From a bacterium MS4 (GTDB lineage: Bacteria; Bacillota; Clostridia; Oscillospirales; Acutalibacteraceae): a stretch of DNA of 64,000 nt. The first letter of the stretch is position 1. Every line of letters begins with the position of its first letter. This document shows positions 37,312-48,288 of this stretch, one piece after another. The stretch is from positions 78,111 through 142,110 of the forward strand of contig CCFG01000011.1 in the NCBI GenBank assembly GCA_000752215.1, given 5' to 3'. The notes under the pieces were generated by a model. That model had not been told where the DNA came from, searched no databases, and worked only from the letters and a program-made list of their open reading frames with translations. The position numbers were made by a program, and so were the translations under genes.

Positions 37312-37845
37312 TTGAGCAGAACGATTCGTCTGGCCTTTTGCGGAGTCATAACGGCGCTTTGCACCGTGACGATGTTTTTGACCGGACTGATTTCCATCGG
37401 AACCTATGCCTTGCCCGCTTTCGCCGGCATTTTGCTCATCGTGGTCGTCGTCGAGCTGGGTGTGGGCTGGGCGTGGCCTGTCTATCTTGCGTCGTCGGTT
37501 CTTTCTCTTCTGCTTGCGGGGGATAAAGAGGCCGCTATGCTGTTCGTCGTTTTTTTTGGCTATTATCCGATTCTGAAAGCGCAGATTGAAGGAATGCATC
37601 GCCGCGTTTTGTCTTATTTCCTCAAATTTGGAGTCTTTAATGCCGCGATGATCCTGGGATTTTTTCTTAGCATCCGGGTGCTTGGCGTACCGGAAGACAG
37701 CTTTACCGTTTTCGGAATTTATCTTCCGTGGGTCTTTCTGGTTGCCGGCAATTTTGTGTTCGCCGTGTACGATTACGCGATTTCTTCCCTCGTTGCGCTG
37801 TATTTTCAGAGATTCCACCGGTATGTCGGCAAATGGCTGAAATAA
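37312..37845 (+). CDS. Predicted five- or six-helix membrane protein (ECF S-component-like)
   Basis: The 177-residue protein is mostly hydrophobic: LAFCGVITALCTVTMFLTGL, AFAGILLIVVVVELGVGWAW, a YPILKAQIE loop, FGVFNAAMILGFFLSIRVLG and FLVAGNFVFAVYDYAISSLV. The RxAxxGxxTAL-type opening and the general layout recall small ECF transporter substrate-binding proteins, but no substrate can be named. The start is TTG 37312, with AGGGAGGAATCGA upstream. It is the third gene of the DUF5685-J-protein operon and is followed by a short terminator. Confidence 0.65.
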   Translation: MSRTIRLAFCGVITALCTVTMFLTGLISIGTYALPAFAGILLIVVVVELGVGWAWPVYLASSVLSLLLAGDKEAAMLFVVFFGYYPILKAQIEGMHRRVLSYFLKFGVFNAAMILGFFLSIRVLGVPEDSFTVFGIYLPWVFLVAGNFVFAVYDYAISSLVALYFQRFHRYVGKWLK

Positions 37846-37865
37846 AAGATGGTTATGCTAATACT

Positions 37866-37890
37866 ACCCCTGTAAAGGGGAATTTTTTTT
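37866..37890 (+). terminator. Short intrinsic terminator
   Basis: CCCCT (37867-37871) and AGGGG (37876-37880) form a small stem followed by AATTTTTTTT. Confidence 0.7.
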
Positions 37891-37998
37891 GCGAAGGGCA
37901 AAAAAATGAATTGCAGGGAATTACCTCCTGCAAAAACATAGAAAGGCACTTGATTTTTATGCCGTTTCGAATTAATATGAATAACAGGAGTTGGTAGA

Positions 37999-38883
37999 AT
38001 GAATAATTTGTTAGCCGTCAGAATAAGAAACAGGATGGGCGACTTTTCAAAAGGGCAAAAGCTGATTGCAAAATATATTGAGGAACACTACGACAAGGTG
38101 GCGTTTATGACTGCTTCCAAGCTGGGCGCTACCGTCGGGGTCAGCGAGTCGACAGTCGTCCGTTTTGCGACGGAAATAGGCTACACCGGGTACCCGGAGC
38201 TTCAGCAGGCCATGCAGGAGATGATCCGCAACAAGCTTACCTCCGTTCAGAGAATGGAGGTAACGGCGAGCCGCATCGGCAACAACGATATCCTTGATTC
38301 CGTTTTTAATCAGGACATCGATATTATCCGCAGAACCATGGAAGAAACGCCGCACGAGGATTTCTACCGTTCGGTGGACGCTATTGTCAAGGCGCGCAAA
38401 ATTTATATTTTAGGTGCGAGAAGCTCTTTGGCTCTGGCCACCTTTTTATCCTATTACTTCAATCTGATTTTTGAAAACGTCCTTCTGGTGCAGTCGACCA
38501 GCGAAGGCGAGATTTTCGAGCAGATGATCCGTGTGGACGAGCGGGATGTTGTGATCGGCATCAGCTTCCCGCGGTACTCCAGAAAAGCGGTCAAAGCGAT
38601 GAACTTTGCCCACAACCGGGGTGCTACGGTCGTCGCCATTACGGACAGCGCGCTGTCCCCTCTGGCAATGGAGGCGGACAACCTTCTGCTTGCCCGCAGC
38701 GACATCGCGTCCATTGTGGATTCGCTGGTGGCGCCGCTCAGCCTGATCAATGCGCTGATTGTCACGACCACGCTGAAGAAGTCGGAAGAGGTTTCTCAGG
38801 TGTTTAAGCGTCTGGAAGATATTTGGGATGAATACGGAGTGTATGAAAAGGTAGATGATAAATCCATTGAACCGGCCTTATAA
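37999..38883 (+). CDS. MurR/RpiR family transcriptional regulator (HTH + SIS)
   Basis: The 294-residue protein has an N-terminal HTH_6 domain (FSKGQKLIAKYIEEHYDKVA, then GVSESTVVRFATEIGYTGYPEL) and a C-terminal SIS sugar-phosphate-binding domain (IYILGARSSLALATFL, VIGISFPRYSRKAVKAMNFA, VVAITDSALSPL). Such regulators sense phosphosugars such as MurNAc-6-P or glucosamine-6-P. AGGAGTTGGTAGA stands before ATG 37999. The end overlaps the flavoprotein gene by 29 bases. No sugar operon is adjacent, so the regulon is unknown. Confidence 0.9.
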   Translation: MNNLLAVRIRNRMGDFSKGQKLIAKYIEEHYDKVAFMTASKLGATVGVSESTVVRFATEIGYTGYPELQQAMQEMIRNKLTSVQRMEVTASRIGNNDILDSVFNQDIDIIRRTMEETPHEDFYRSVDAIVKARKIYILGARSSLALATFLSYYFNLIFENVLLVQSTSEGEIFEQMIRVDERDVVIGISFPRYSRKAVKAMNFAHNRGATVVAITDSALSPLAMEADNLLLARSDIASIVDSLVAPLSLINALIVTTTLKKSEEVSQVFKRLEDIWDEYGVYEKVDDKSIEPAL

Positions 38884-40123
38884 CGCGCTGATTATCGGCG
38901 GCGGAGCCGCCGGCCTGATGGCCGCAGGAACTGCCGCGGGCAACGGGCTGCGCGTCTGCCTGGTCGAGAAAAATATCCGCCCCGGCCGGAAGCTGATGAT
39001 TACGGGAAAGGGCAGATGCAATATCACCAACAACTGCGACGTGCAGACCTTCATCGCTTCCATTCCGTCAAACGGACGGTTCCTTTACAGCGCCGCCAAC
39101 CGGTTTTCCCCGCAGGACACCATCCACTTTTTTGAGGAGCTGGGCCTGCCGGTCAAAACGGAACGAGGGAACCGGGTGTTCCCGCAGTCGGACAAAGCGG
39201 CCGACGTAGTCGATAAGCTGACCGGTTTTGTCAGGGACAGTGGGGCGGACCTGATCACCGGTGAGGTAAAAAGATTAATTTTAAAGGACCATGTGGTTTT
39301 CGGCGCGGAATTGCAGAACGGTTCCCAGGTTTTGGCCAATTCCGTTATCGTCTGCTGCGGCGGCGCTTCTTATCCCGGGACCGGTTCCACCGGCGACGGC
39401 TACCGTCTTGCCAGACAGGCCGGACATACGGTAACTCAGCTGCGTCCTTCTCTGGTTCCGCTGACCGCTTACGGCGAAGAATGCCGCAGGACGATGGGGC
39501 TTTCTCTGAAAAATGTCGCCGTAAAGGTGTGGGATACGGTAAAGAAAAAAAATATCTATGAGGACTTCGGGGAAATGCTGTTTACGCATTTCGGCGTTTC
39601 CGGCCCCATGATCCTGAGCGCAAGCGCCCATATGGGGGAGATGTCGCCGGGACGCTACCGCGTTTCAATCGACTTGAAGCCGGCGCTTTCTCCGGAACAG
39701 CTTGACGCCCGGATTCAGCGCGATTTTGAATCGAACCACAACAAGGACTTTTCAAATTCGCTGTCGGCGTTGCTGCCCAGTAAAATGATTCCCGTCGTTG
39801 TAGAAAAATCCGGGATTCCCGCTGAAACAAAGTGCAACCAGATTACCAGAGAAATGCGCAGGGATTTTGCGGGCCTGCTGAAATCCTTTGAAATTTCCAT
39901 TTCGGGTTTCCGGCCGATCGAGGAAGCCATTGTCACTTCCGGCGGAGTGAAAACTTCGGAAATCAATCCCAAAACCATGGAATCAAAGCTGGTCAGGGGA
40001 CTTTATTTCGCCGGGGAAGTGCTCGATGTGGATGCATACACCGGAGGTTTCAATCTGCAGATCGCTTTTTGCACCGGCCGCCTTGCGGCGAATTCACTGA
40101 ACAGGCAGGAGGAAAACGAATGA
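38855..40123 (+). CDS. BaiN/HI0933-type FAD-dependent oxidoreductase
   Basis: The 422-residue flavoprotein has a dinucleotide-binding fold ALIIGGGAAGLMAAGTAA at residues about 11-28, GRKLMITGKGRCNITN, the second motif VIVCCGGASYPGTGSTGDGY and the C-terminal FAGEVLDVDAYTGGFNLQIA. These are the marks of the HI0933/BaiN (RdsA) family. Some members reduce flavin or bile-acid intermediates, but most have no known substrate. AAAAGGTAG before ATG 38855 supports this start inside the regulator gene. Its stop overlaps the cmk start (ATGA), so it is in one operon with cmk, plsC and ispH. Confidence 0.9.
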   Translation: MINPLNRPYNALIIGGGAAGLMAAGTAAGNGLRVCLVEKNIRPGRKLMITGKGRCNITNNCDVQTFIASIPSNGRFLYSAANRFSPQDTIHFFEELGLPVKTERGNRVFPQSDKAADVVDKLTGFVRDSGADLITGEVKRLILKDHVVFGAELQNGSQVLANSVIVCCGGASYPGTGSTGDGYRLARQAGHTVTQLRPSLVPLTAYGEECRRTMGLSLKNVAVKVWDTVKKKNIYEDFGEMLFTHFGVSGPMILSASAHMGEMSPGRYRVSIDLKPALSPEQLDARIQRDFESNHNKDFSNSLSALLPSKMIPVVVEKSGIPAETKCNQITREMRRDFAGLLKSFEISISGFRPIEEAIVTSGGVKTSEINPKTMESKLVRGLYFAGEVLDVDAYTGGFNLQIAFCTGRLAANSLNRQEENE

Positions 40124-40794
40124 CCGCAGTTGCCATTGACGGGCCTGCCGGGGCGGGCAAAAGTACGATCGCCCGCCGTGCGGCCAGGGAAATCGGCTTT
40201 ATTTACGTAGATACCGGCGCGCTTTATCGTGCCGTCGGGCTTTATATGCTGAAACAGGGAGTGGACACGTCGGACGTCCGCGCGGTAACTCCGCTGCTTC
40301 AACAGGTTCATGTTACGCTGACCTTTCAAAACGGGGAGCAGAAGGTGATCCTTTGCGGAGAAGACGTTTCCAGCGCAATCCGCACCGCGGAGGTTTCCAT
40401 GGCGGCGTCCAACGTTTCGGCGATTCCCGCCGTCAGGGATTTTTTGTTTTCCCTGCAAAAGGATATCGCAAAGAACAATGATGTGGTTATGGACGGCCGC
40501 GATATCGGAACGGTGGTGCTGCCGGACGCACAGGTCAAAATTTTTCTGACCGCTTCTCCGGAGGAACGGGCCCGAAGAAGATACCGGCAAATGACAAAAA
40601 AGGGCGAGCATGTGGATTATGACGACGTGCTGAGCGATTTAAAAACGCGGGACTACAATGATTCGCATCGTGCCGTCGCGCCTCTTGTCCCCGCTGCAAC
40701 CGCCGTGATCGTGGACACTACGGGCAATACGCTGGAGCAGTCGGTGAAACAGCTGGTTGCCATTATTAAAAAAAATCTGCAATATAATAAATGA
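40120..40794 (+). CDS. cmk: Cytidylate kinase
   Basis: The 224-residue kinase phosphorylates CMP and dCMP with ATP, supplying CDP for RNA, DNA and CDP-diacylglycerol. The P-loop IDGPAGAGKSTIAR, GFIYVDTGALYRAVGLYM, DGRDIGTVVLPDAQVKIFLT and RRYRQ are diagnostic. ATG 40120 lies 3 bases before the flavoprotein stop and after AGGAGG; in-frame codons back to 40069 belong to the upstream gene. Its placement before plsC couples CTP-dependent lipid precursors with acyltransferases. Confidence 0.97.
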   Translation: MTAVAIDGPAGAGKSTIARRAAREIGFIYVDTGALYRAVGLYMLKQGVDTSDVRAVTPLLQQVHVTLTFQNGEQKVILCGEDVSSAIRTAEVSMAASNVSAIPAVRDFLFSLQKDIAKNNDVVMDGRDIGTVVLPDAQVKIFLTASPEERARRRYRQMTKKGEHVDYDDVLSDLKTRDYNDSHRAVAPLVPAATAVIVDTTGNTLEQSVKQLVAIIKKNLQYNK

Positions 40795-40807
40795 AACTGG
40801 TGAGACT

Positions 40808-41443
40808 ATGAAACGTACGCCGCTTTATAATTTTGGCAAGATTTTTGTTCAGGGTTTTCTGAAATATTTTATTCCCTATCGGGTGAATAACAGGGAAAAT
40901 ATGCCCGAATACGGAAGGGTTGTTGTTTGCTGCAACCATCTCAGCCTCTCGGATCCGGTTCGGCTGGCTTTTACGCAGCAGCGTCAGATTTTTTTCATGT
41001 CCAAAGCGGAATTGTTTGAAAACAAAGCGATGGGGCTGCTGCTTTCTTCACTCGGAGCTTTCCCCGTACAAAGGGGAAGGGGTGACAAAACGGCGATCAA
41101 CCGTGCGGGAGAGCTGCTTGAAAACGAGCAGGCGCTGGGCGTCTTTATTGAGGGTACGCGCTCCAAAACGGGGGAATTTCTTCAGCCCAAGGCGGGCGCG
41201 GTGATGCTTGCCCATAAATACAACGCCCCGATTCTGCCGTGCTGCATTACCGCAAAGGACGGCGGGCTGCCGAAAATGTTCCACAAATGCATGGTATCCT
41301 ACGGGAAGCTGATCCAGCCGGAGGAACTGGGTATTGAAAACGGCTCCGGCAGCGAGTACCGCAGTGCTTCCCGTTTTGTGATGGAGAAAATAGCCGAGCT
41401 TCGCGAGCGGGACCTGGACACTTTTCTGGCCGCAAGGGTCTGA
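40808..41443 (+). CDS. plsC: 1-acyl-sn-glycerol-3-phosphate acyltransferase (PlsC family), copy 1
   Basis: The 211-residue protein has the PlsC motifs: HX4D in NHLSLSDP, RGRGD, GVFIEGTRSKTG, and the closing motif ILPCCITAKDGG. It should acylate lysophosphatidic acid at the sn-2 position to give phosphatidic acid on the inner membrane face. GGTGAG before ATG 40808 fits; in-frame upstream codons overlap cmk. It is followed 4 bases later by a second PlsC-like gene. Confidence 0.92.
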   Translation: MKRTPLYNFGKIFVQGFLKYFIPYRVNNRENMPEYGRVVVCCNHLSLSDPVRLAFTQQRQIFFMSKAELFENKAMGLLLSSLGAFPVQRGRGDKTAINRAGELLENEQALGVFIEGTRSKTGEFLQPKAGAVMLAHKYNAPILPCCITAKDGGLPKMFHKCMVSYGKLIQPEELGIENGSGSEYRSASRFVMEKIAELRERDLDTFLAARV

Positions 41444-41447
41444 AAGA

Positions 41448-42047
41448 ATGCTGTATTTTTTCTGTCTTCGTCTGGCGGCCCCTCTGGCCCGGCTCATTTA
41501 CCGGGTACAGTACAGAGGAGTCGAGAATATTCCCGGCAGTGGAAAGCTGATTGTCTGCAGCAATCACAAATCGGTGATTGACCCGCTTTTTCTTGCGGCG
41601 CCTTTCAGACGGCAGGTCCGTTATATGGCGAAGTCCGAACTCTTTGAAAATCACGGAAGGCTGGTGAGCTGGTGGCTGTACCGCATGGGTGCGTTCCCGG
41701 TTGTAAGGGAAAGCGCCGACGCGCAGTCCATGAAGACCGCTTTGCGCATCTTGGACGCCGGCGGGCTTCTGGGGATTTTCCCGCAGGGGAAATGTGTCTT
41801 TGACAACGCGCCGTTCCGGCCGAAAGCAGGGGTGGCCATGCTTGCCTATAAAGCACAGGCGCCCGTATTGCCGGTATCCATTTACTGCGACGACATCATC
41901 AGGCCGTTTCGCCGGGTGACCGTCCGTTTCGGGGAGCCGATTCCTTTTGAGGAACTGGGACTGAAGGATCATTCGTCCGTTTCCCTCCGCGCGGCGGCGG
42001 GAATGATCGCGGAAAAAATCAACAACATGCTGGAGGAAAAACATTGA
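41448..42047 (+). CDS. PlsC family acyltransferase, copy 2 with altered motif III
   Basis: The 199-residue paralogue keeps HX4D (NHKSVIDP) and a motif II-like RYMAKSELFENH segment, but the usual FPEGTRS reads FPQGKCVF, losing the Glu and the Thr-Arg pair expected to contact the glycerol phosphate. It still ends with PVSIYCDD and RVTVRFGEPIPFEEL. It may act on a different acceptor (a lysophospholipid or another alcohol) or be a poor enzyme. It starts 4 bases after copy 1 and overlaps ispH by 4 bases (ATTGAAA region), so it is clearly in the operon. Confidence 0.85.
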   Translation: MLYFFCLRLAAPLARLIYRVQYRGVENIPGSGKLIVCSNHKSVIDPLFLAAPFRRQVRYMAKSELFENHGRLVSWWLYRMGAFPVVRESADAQSMKTALRILDAGGLLGIFPQGKCVFDNAPFRPKAGVAMLAYKAQAPVLPVSIYCDDIIRPFRRVTVRFGEPIPFEELGLKDHSSVSLRAAAGMIAEKINNMLEEKH

Positions 42048-44017
42048 AAATCATCGTCGCCCATTCCGCAGGCTTTTGTTTCGGCGTGAACAGGGCAGTG
42101 AAAATGGTCAATGAGCTTTTGGATCAGGGGAAAAAGGTCTGCACGCTGGGTCCGATTATCCACAATCCGCAGACATTGGCGCAGCTTGCCTCGCGCGGCG
42201 TCACGATCGTGGAATCGCCCGACGGGGTACCTCCGGATTCGACCATGGTCATCCGTTCCCACGGGGTGTCGAAGGCGGTTTATGACAGCCTGCTTGAGAA
42301 AAAAGCGGATTTTGTGAACGCGACCTGTCCTTTCGTCGCAAAAATACACAATATTGTTTCAAAAGCTTCCGCTGAGGGAAAAACGGTGCTGATTGCCGGC
42401 GATGCCCATCATCCGGAAGTAGAGGGTATCCGGGGGCACTGCACAGGAAAATGTTATGTTTTTAAAAATGCCGGGGAGCTGCAAAATATTTTGGAACATT
42501 TTCCTGTTGCGCAGGAAGATTCTCCCTGTGTGGTTGCTCAGACGACTTTCAGCGTCTCTGAATGGGAAAATTGTTTGGAAATGCTAAAAAGGGTATATAC
42601 AAATGCAACAATTTTTGATACAATATGTAATGCGACTGCTAAGCGTCAATCGGAAGCGGAGTTTCTGTCCAGACAGTGTGACGTGATGATTGTGATCGGC
42701 GGCAGGGAAAGTTCCAATACAGCAAAACTTCGTGATGTGTGCATGAAAAACTGCACCACTTATCTGATAGAAACAGCGGACGAGCTGCCGCTGTCGGTTC
42801 TAAAAGAATCCGAATGTATTGGCATTACTGCCGGTGCTTCGACGCCGGCAAGCATTATAAAGGAGGTACTTGATACCATGTCAGAAATCAATGAGGGTGC
42901 TGGTCAAGATTTAATGGAGAATAATGCCGAGGGAAACTTTGAGGAGATGCTCGAAGAATCCCTAAAGAATTTAAATACAGATGAAAAGGTACGCGGTGTA
43001 GTTGTCGGCATTACTCCCAGCGAAGTTTATGTCGATGTAGGCAGAAAGCAGGCCGGCTTTATTCCTGCCGCGGAGCTTTCCGCCGACCCCAACGTACGGC
43101 CGGAGGACCTTGTTAAGGTAGGCGATGAGATGGATCTTCTCATCATGCGTACCAACGATCAGGAAGGCACCATCATGCTTTCCAAGAAGCGCCTGGATGC
43201 CGCGAAGGGCTGGGAAACCGTTACCGCAGCTGAGGAAAACGAAGCTGTTCTGACCGGCGTTGTCACCGAAGTCATCAAGGGCGGCGTCATCGCTGTTACA
43301 AACGGCGTACGTGTGTTTATCCCCGCTTCTCAGGCTACCGCTTCCCGCGGCGATTCACTGGAAGACCTGCTGAAGAAAGAAGTCAATTTCCGTATTATTG
43401 AAGTAAACCGCGGACGCAGACGTGCTGTCGGCTCCATCCGTTCCGTACTGAAGGACGAGAGAAAAGCACAGGCGGAGAAGTTCTGGGAAACCGCAGAGGA
43501 AGGCAAGGAATATACCGGTGTTGTTAAGTCCCTGACCGCTTACGGCGCGTTTGTCGATCTGGGCGGCATCGATGGCATGATCCACATTTCCGAGCTCTCC
43601 TGGGGCAGGATCAAGCATCCTTCCGAGGTCGTCAATGTCGGCGATACGGTTCAGGTTTATATCAAGGGCCTCGATCAGGAAAAGGGCAAGATTTCCCTTG
43701 GCTACAAGCGTGCGGAGGACAATCCGTGGGAAGTCCTCAAGCGTGATTATCCTGTGGGCACAGTTTGTGATGTTACGATTGTCGGCATGACCGCCTTCGG
43801 CGCTTTTGCAAGAATTATTCCTGGTATCGACGGTTTGATACATATCTCTCAAATCGCCGATCACAGAATCGAAAAGCCGCAGGATGTTTTGAAGGTCAAC
43901 GATGTTGTAAAGGCCAAAATCACCGAGATCGATTTTGACAAAAAGCGTGTCAGCCTTTCGATCAGAGCTTTGCTCGAACCCGTTGAGCAGGCTGAGGAAG
44001 AGGTACCTGCCGAATAA
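42044..44017 (+). CDS. ispH: Bifunctional 4-hydroxy-3-methylbut-2-enyl diphosphate reductase / ribosomal protein S1
   Basis: This 657-residue fusion has IspH at residues 1-about 280 and four S1 RNA-binding repeats at about 305-650. IspH, the last MEP-pathway enzyme giving IPP and DMAPP, has its three Fe-S cysteines at 12 ([10 protein letters not shown]), 95 (NATCPFV) and 195 (TICNATAKR). The S1 repeats start with [55 protein letters not shown] and [17 protein letters not shown]. Such IspH-S1 fusions are known in Clostridia. At the junction AAGGAGG (42860-42866) precedes an in-frame ATG at 42878 by 11 bases, so a free S1 protein of 379 residues could also be made. Confidence 0.95.
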   Translation: MKIIVAHSAGFCFGVNRAVKMVNELLDQGKKVCTLGPIIHNPQTLAQLASRGVTIVESPDGVPPDSTMVIRSHGVSKAVYDSLLEKKADFVNATCPFVAKIHNIVSKASAEGKTVLIAGDAHHPEVEGIRGHCTGKCYVFKNAGELQNILEHFPVAQEDSPCVVAQTTFSVSEWENCLEMLKRVYTNATIFDTICNATAKRQSEAEFLSRQCDVMIVIGGRESSNTAKLRDVCMKNCTTYLIETADELPLSVLKESECIGITAGASTPASIIKEVLDTMSEINEGAGQDLMENNAEGNFEEMLEESLKNLNTDEKVRGVVVGITPSEVYVDVGRKQAGFIPAAELSADPNVRPEDLVKVGDEMDLLIMRTNDQEGTIMLSKKRLDAAKGWETVTAAEENEAVLTGVVTEVIKGGVIAVTNGVRVFIPASQATASRGDSLEDLLKKEVNFRIIEVNRGRRRAVGSIRSVLKDERKAQAEKFWETAEEGKEYTGVVKSLTAYGAFVDLGGIDGMIHISELSWGRIKHPSEVVNVGDTVQVYIKGLDQEKGKISLGYKRAEDNPWEVLKRDYPVGTVCDVTIVGMTAFGAFARIIPGIDGLIHISQIADHRIEKPQDVLKVNDVVKAKITEIDFDKKRVSLSIRALLEPVEQAEEEVPAE

Positions 44018-44033
44018 TTTTCGATTGTTTACG

Positions 44034-44067
44034 GCGCAAAGGAACTCAGGTTTCTTTGCGCTTTTTT
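44034..44067 (+). terminator. Intrinsic terminator after ispH-S1
   Basis: GCGCAAAGGAA (44034-44044) and TTTCTTTGCGC (44051-44061) form an 11-pair stem, followed by TTTTTT. Confidence 0.95.
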
Positions 44068-44132
44068 GCTGTCCTTTCACATTTTGATTCCTTCCGAGTA
44101 TTATGAGGGTATGAGACTTGGGAGGTGTTGCT

Positions 44133-46794
<2,662 letters not shown>

Positions 46795-46816
46795 TGACTT
46801 TTTATAGAATGTTTTG

Positions 46817-46854
46817 AACGCCGCGGAGCACGTTTTGTGTTCCGCGGCGTTTTG
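46817..46854 (+). terminator. Intrinsic terminator after ligA
   Basis: AACGCCGCGGA (46817-46827) pairs with TCCGCGGCGTT (46841-46851); the inner part can extend the stem to about 15 pairs. The tail is TTTTG. Confidence 0.9.
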
Positions 46855-46923
46855 CGTCTCCTGGACGTGGAGAATAGAATATTGTAGAACGAATATAATA
46901 TATCGATAAACAATAAAATAATA

Positions 46924-46952
46924 TTGATAATTAATAATAGGTGTGATATAAT
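46924..46952 (+). promoter_or_regulatory. Strong promoter of the lipoprotein gene
   Basis: TTGATA (46924-46929) and TATAAT (46947-46952), 17 bases apart, with an extended TG at 46944-46945, in an A+T-rich stretch. Confidence 0.75.
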
Positions 46953-47025
46953 ACAAAAGAAAGCACAGGAAGTGTTATTTCTGCAACCGGCCGGAGCCGG
47001 AAAGTAAACGGCGGGAGGGGTACGG

Positions 47026-47541
47026 TTGAAACGATTACCACTTGTTTTGTGTATGCTGCTTCTGGTAGGTATTCTGGCGTCGTGTTCCCACGACGACGGA
47101 ACGAAAGACGTTTCACAAACGCTTGGAATTGATCTGTCCGGCGGTCAAATGGTCAAACGAACGGATACGCATGACGGTTTTCATGGAGACGGATATACCT
47201 TTACGCAAATGCGCTTTGATAAGACCGCCGGTGCGTCTGCGGCCAAGCAGATGGATAACGACGGTGACTGGAGCAGACTTCCGCTGAACGAAAACCTGCA
47301 AAGGGCGGTATACGGGGAAGAGGACGGCGAGGCTTCCTACGGCGCGCTGGTTCAGACCGACGAGGGCGAAACGCTGATTCCCGCAATCGAGCATGGGTAC
47401 TATTATTTTTATGACAGGCACAGTGAAAGCGGGAATCCCAGAGACAGCACCCGATTGTTCAGCCGTTCCTCCTATAACTTTACCATTGCACTGTATGATT
47501 CGGACAATGGGAATCTGTACTGTTACGAACTAGACACTTAA
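47026..47541 (+). CDS. Predicted lipoprotein of unknown function
   Basis: The 171-residue protein has a signal peptide with lipobox LASC (Cys about residue 20), then a soluble, acidic domain with DTHDGFHGDGYTFTQMRF and IEHGYYYFYDRHSE, ending YNFTIALYDSDNGNLYCYEL. The central part alternates beta strands and is rich in Asp/Gly. It is not a family I know by function, but similar small lipoproteins are common in Clostridia. The start is TTG 47026 with GGGAGGGG upstream. It opens an accessory-looking stretch with DUF2975, HTH and membrane-protein genes. Confidence 0.7.
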   Translation: MKRLPLVLCMLLLVGILASCSHDDGTKDVSQTLGIDLSGGQMVKRTDTHDGFHGDGYTFTQMRFDKTAGASAAKQMDNDGDWSRLPLNENLQRAVYGEEDGEASYGALVQTDEGETLIPAIEHGYYYFYDRHSESGNPRDSTRLFSRSSYNFTIALYDSDNGNLYCYELDT

Positions 47542-47607
47542 AAGCACTGACCGGAAAACTCGTTTCCCACCATAAGCTCCGGATCGGAATAGAAAGGGGT
47601 CCATCGT

Positions 47608-48054
47608 ATGTGGAACAACTCAAAATCATTGACGCTTTCCATTTTCTGTACCAGACTGTTTGCCGTCTTGCTGGCGGTGGGCGTGTGCGCCGCCCCCACG
47701 ATTGTCAGCTGGTATTTCGGGGACGCTCCGGCGATACAGGCACTGCATCTGCCGTTTCGCGTTACCATCTATCTTTGCGCGGTGCCGGGTTTTATCCTGC
47801 TTTACTGTCTGAATACCCTGCTGAAAAATATCCGCGTGGGCAGCGTCTTTGTGCCGGAAAACACAAAAATGCTGCGGATTATTTCCTGGAGCTGTATTGC
47901 CGTTGGCGTCATCACTTTTGGTTCGGGTTTTTATTATGCCTCGTTTTTTATTGTTGCGGTGGCCTGCGCTTTCTTTGCGCTGATTATCCGTGTCATTAAA
48001 AACGTCTTTGAACAGGCGATCGAACTGAAAAGCGAAAATGACTTCACGATTTAA
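47608..48054 (+). CDS. DUF2975 family membrane protein
   Basis: The 148-residue protein has four predicted membrane segments (LSIFCTRLFAVLLAVGVCAA, RVTIYLCAVPGFILLYCLNT, ISWSCIAVGVITFGSGFYY, FFIVAVACAFFALIIRVIKN) and a loop with VFVPENTKMLRIISW, as in DUF2975 proteins. These are regularly found just before a short YozG-type HTH regulator, as here, and probably form a two-gene module. GGGG before ATG 47608 is modest. Function is unknown. Confidence 0.85.
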   Translation: MWNNSKSLTLSIFCTRLFAVLLAVGVCAAPTIVSWYFGDAPAIQALHLPFRVTIYLCAVPGFILLYCLNTLLKNIRVGSVFVPENTKMLRIISWSCIAVGVITFGSGFYYASFFIVAVACAFFALIIRVIKNVFEQAIELKSENDFTI

Positions 48055-48067
48055 AGGATGGAAAAAT

Positions 48068-48277
48068 ATGCCGATTATTATTAATTTAGACGTCGTCATG
48101 GCGAAGCGGAAAATCACCTCCGGTGATCTCGCGGAAAAGATAGGAATCACGCCGGCGAATTTATCCATCTTAAAAAACAATAAGGCGAAGGCGATCCGCT
48201 TTTCTACTCTGGAAGCTTTATGCCGTGAGCTGAAGTGCCAGCCCGCGGATATTTTGGAATATACCGATACAGAATAA
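48068..48277 (+). CDS. Short HTH transcriptional regulator (Cro/C1-YozG type)
   Basis: This 69-residue protein is a single HTH domain: MPIIINLDVVMAKRKITSGD, then ITPANLSILKNNKAKAIRFS as the recognition helix, and LEALCRELKCQPADILEY. The layout is that of YozG-like regulators, which partner with DUF2975 membrane proteins. ATG 48068 is 14 bases after the DUF2975 stop and has GGATGG upstream; the in-frame ATG at 48038 lies inside the DUF2975 gene. It probably controls its own operon. Confidence 0.85.
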   Translation: MPIIINLDVVMAKRKITSGDLAEKIGITPANLSILKNNKAKAIRFSTLEALCRELKCQPADILEYTDTE

Positions 48278-48288
48278 AGGAGATTACT

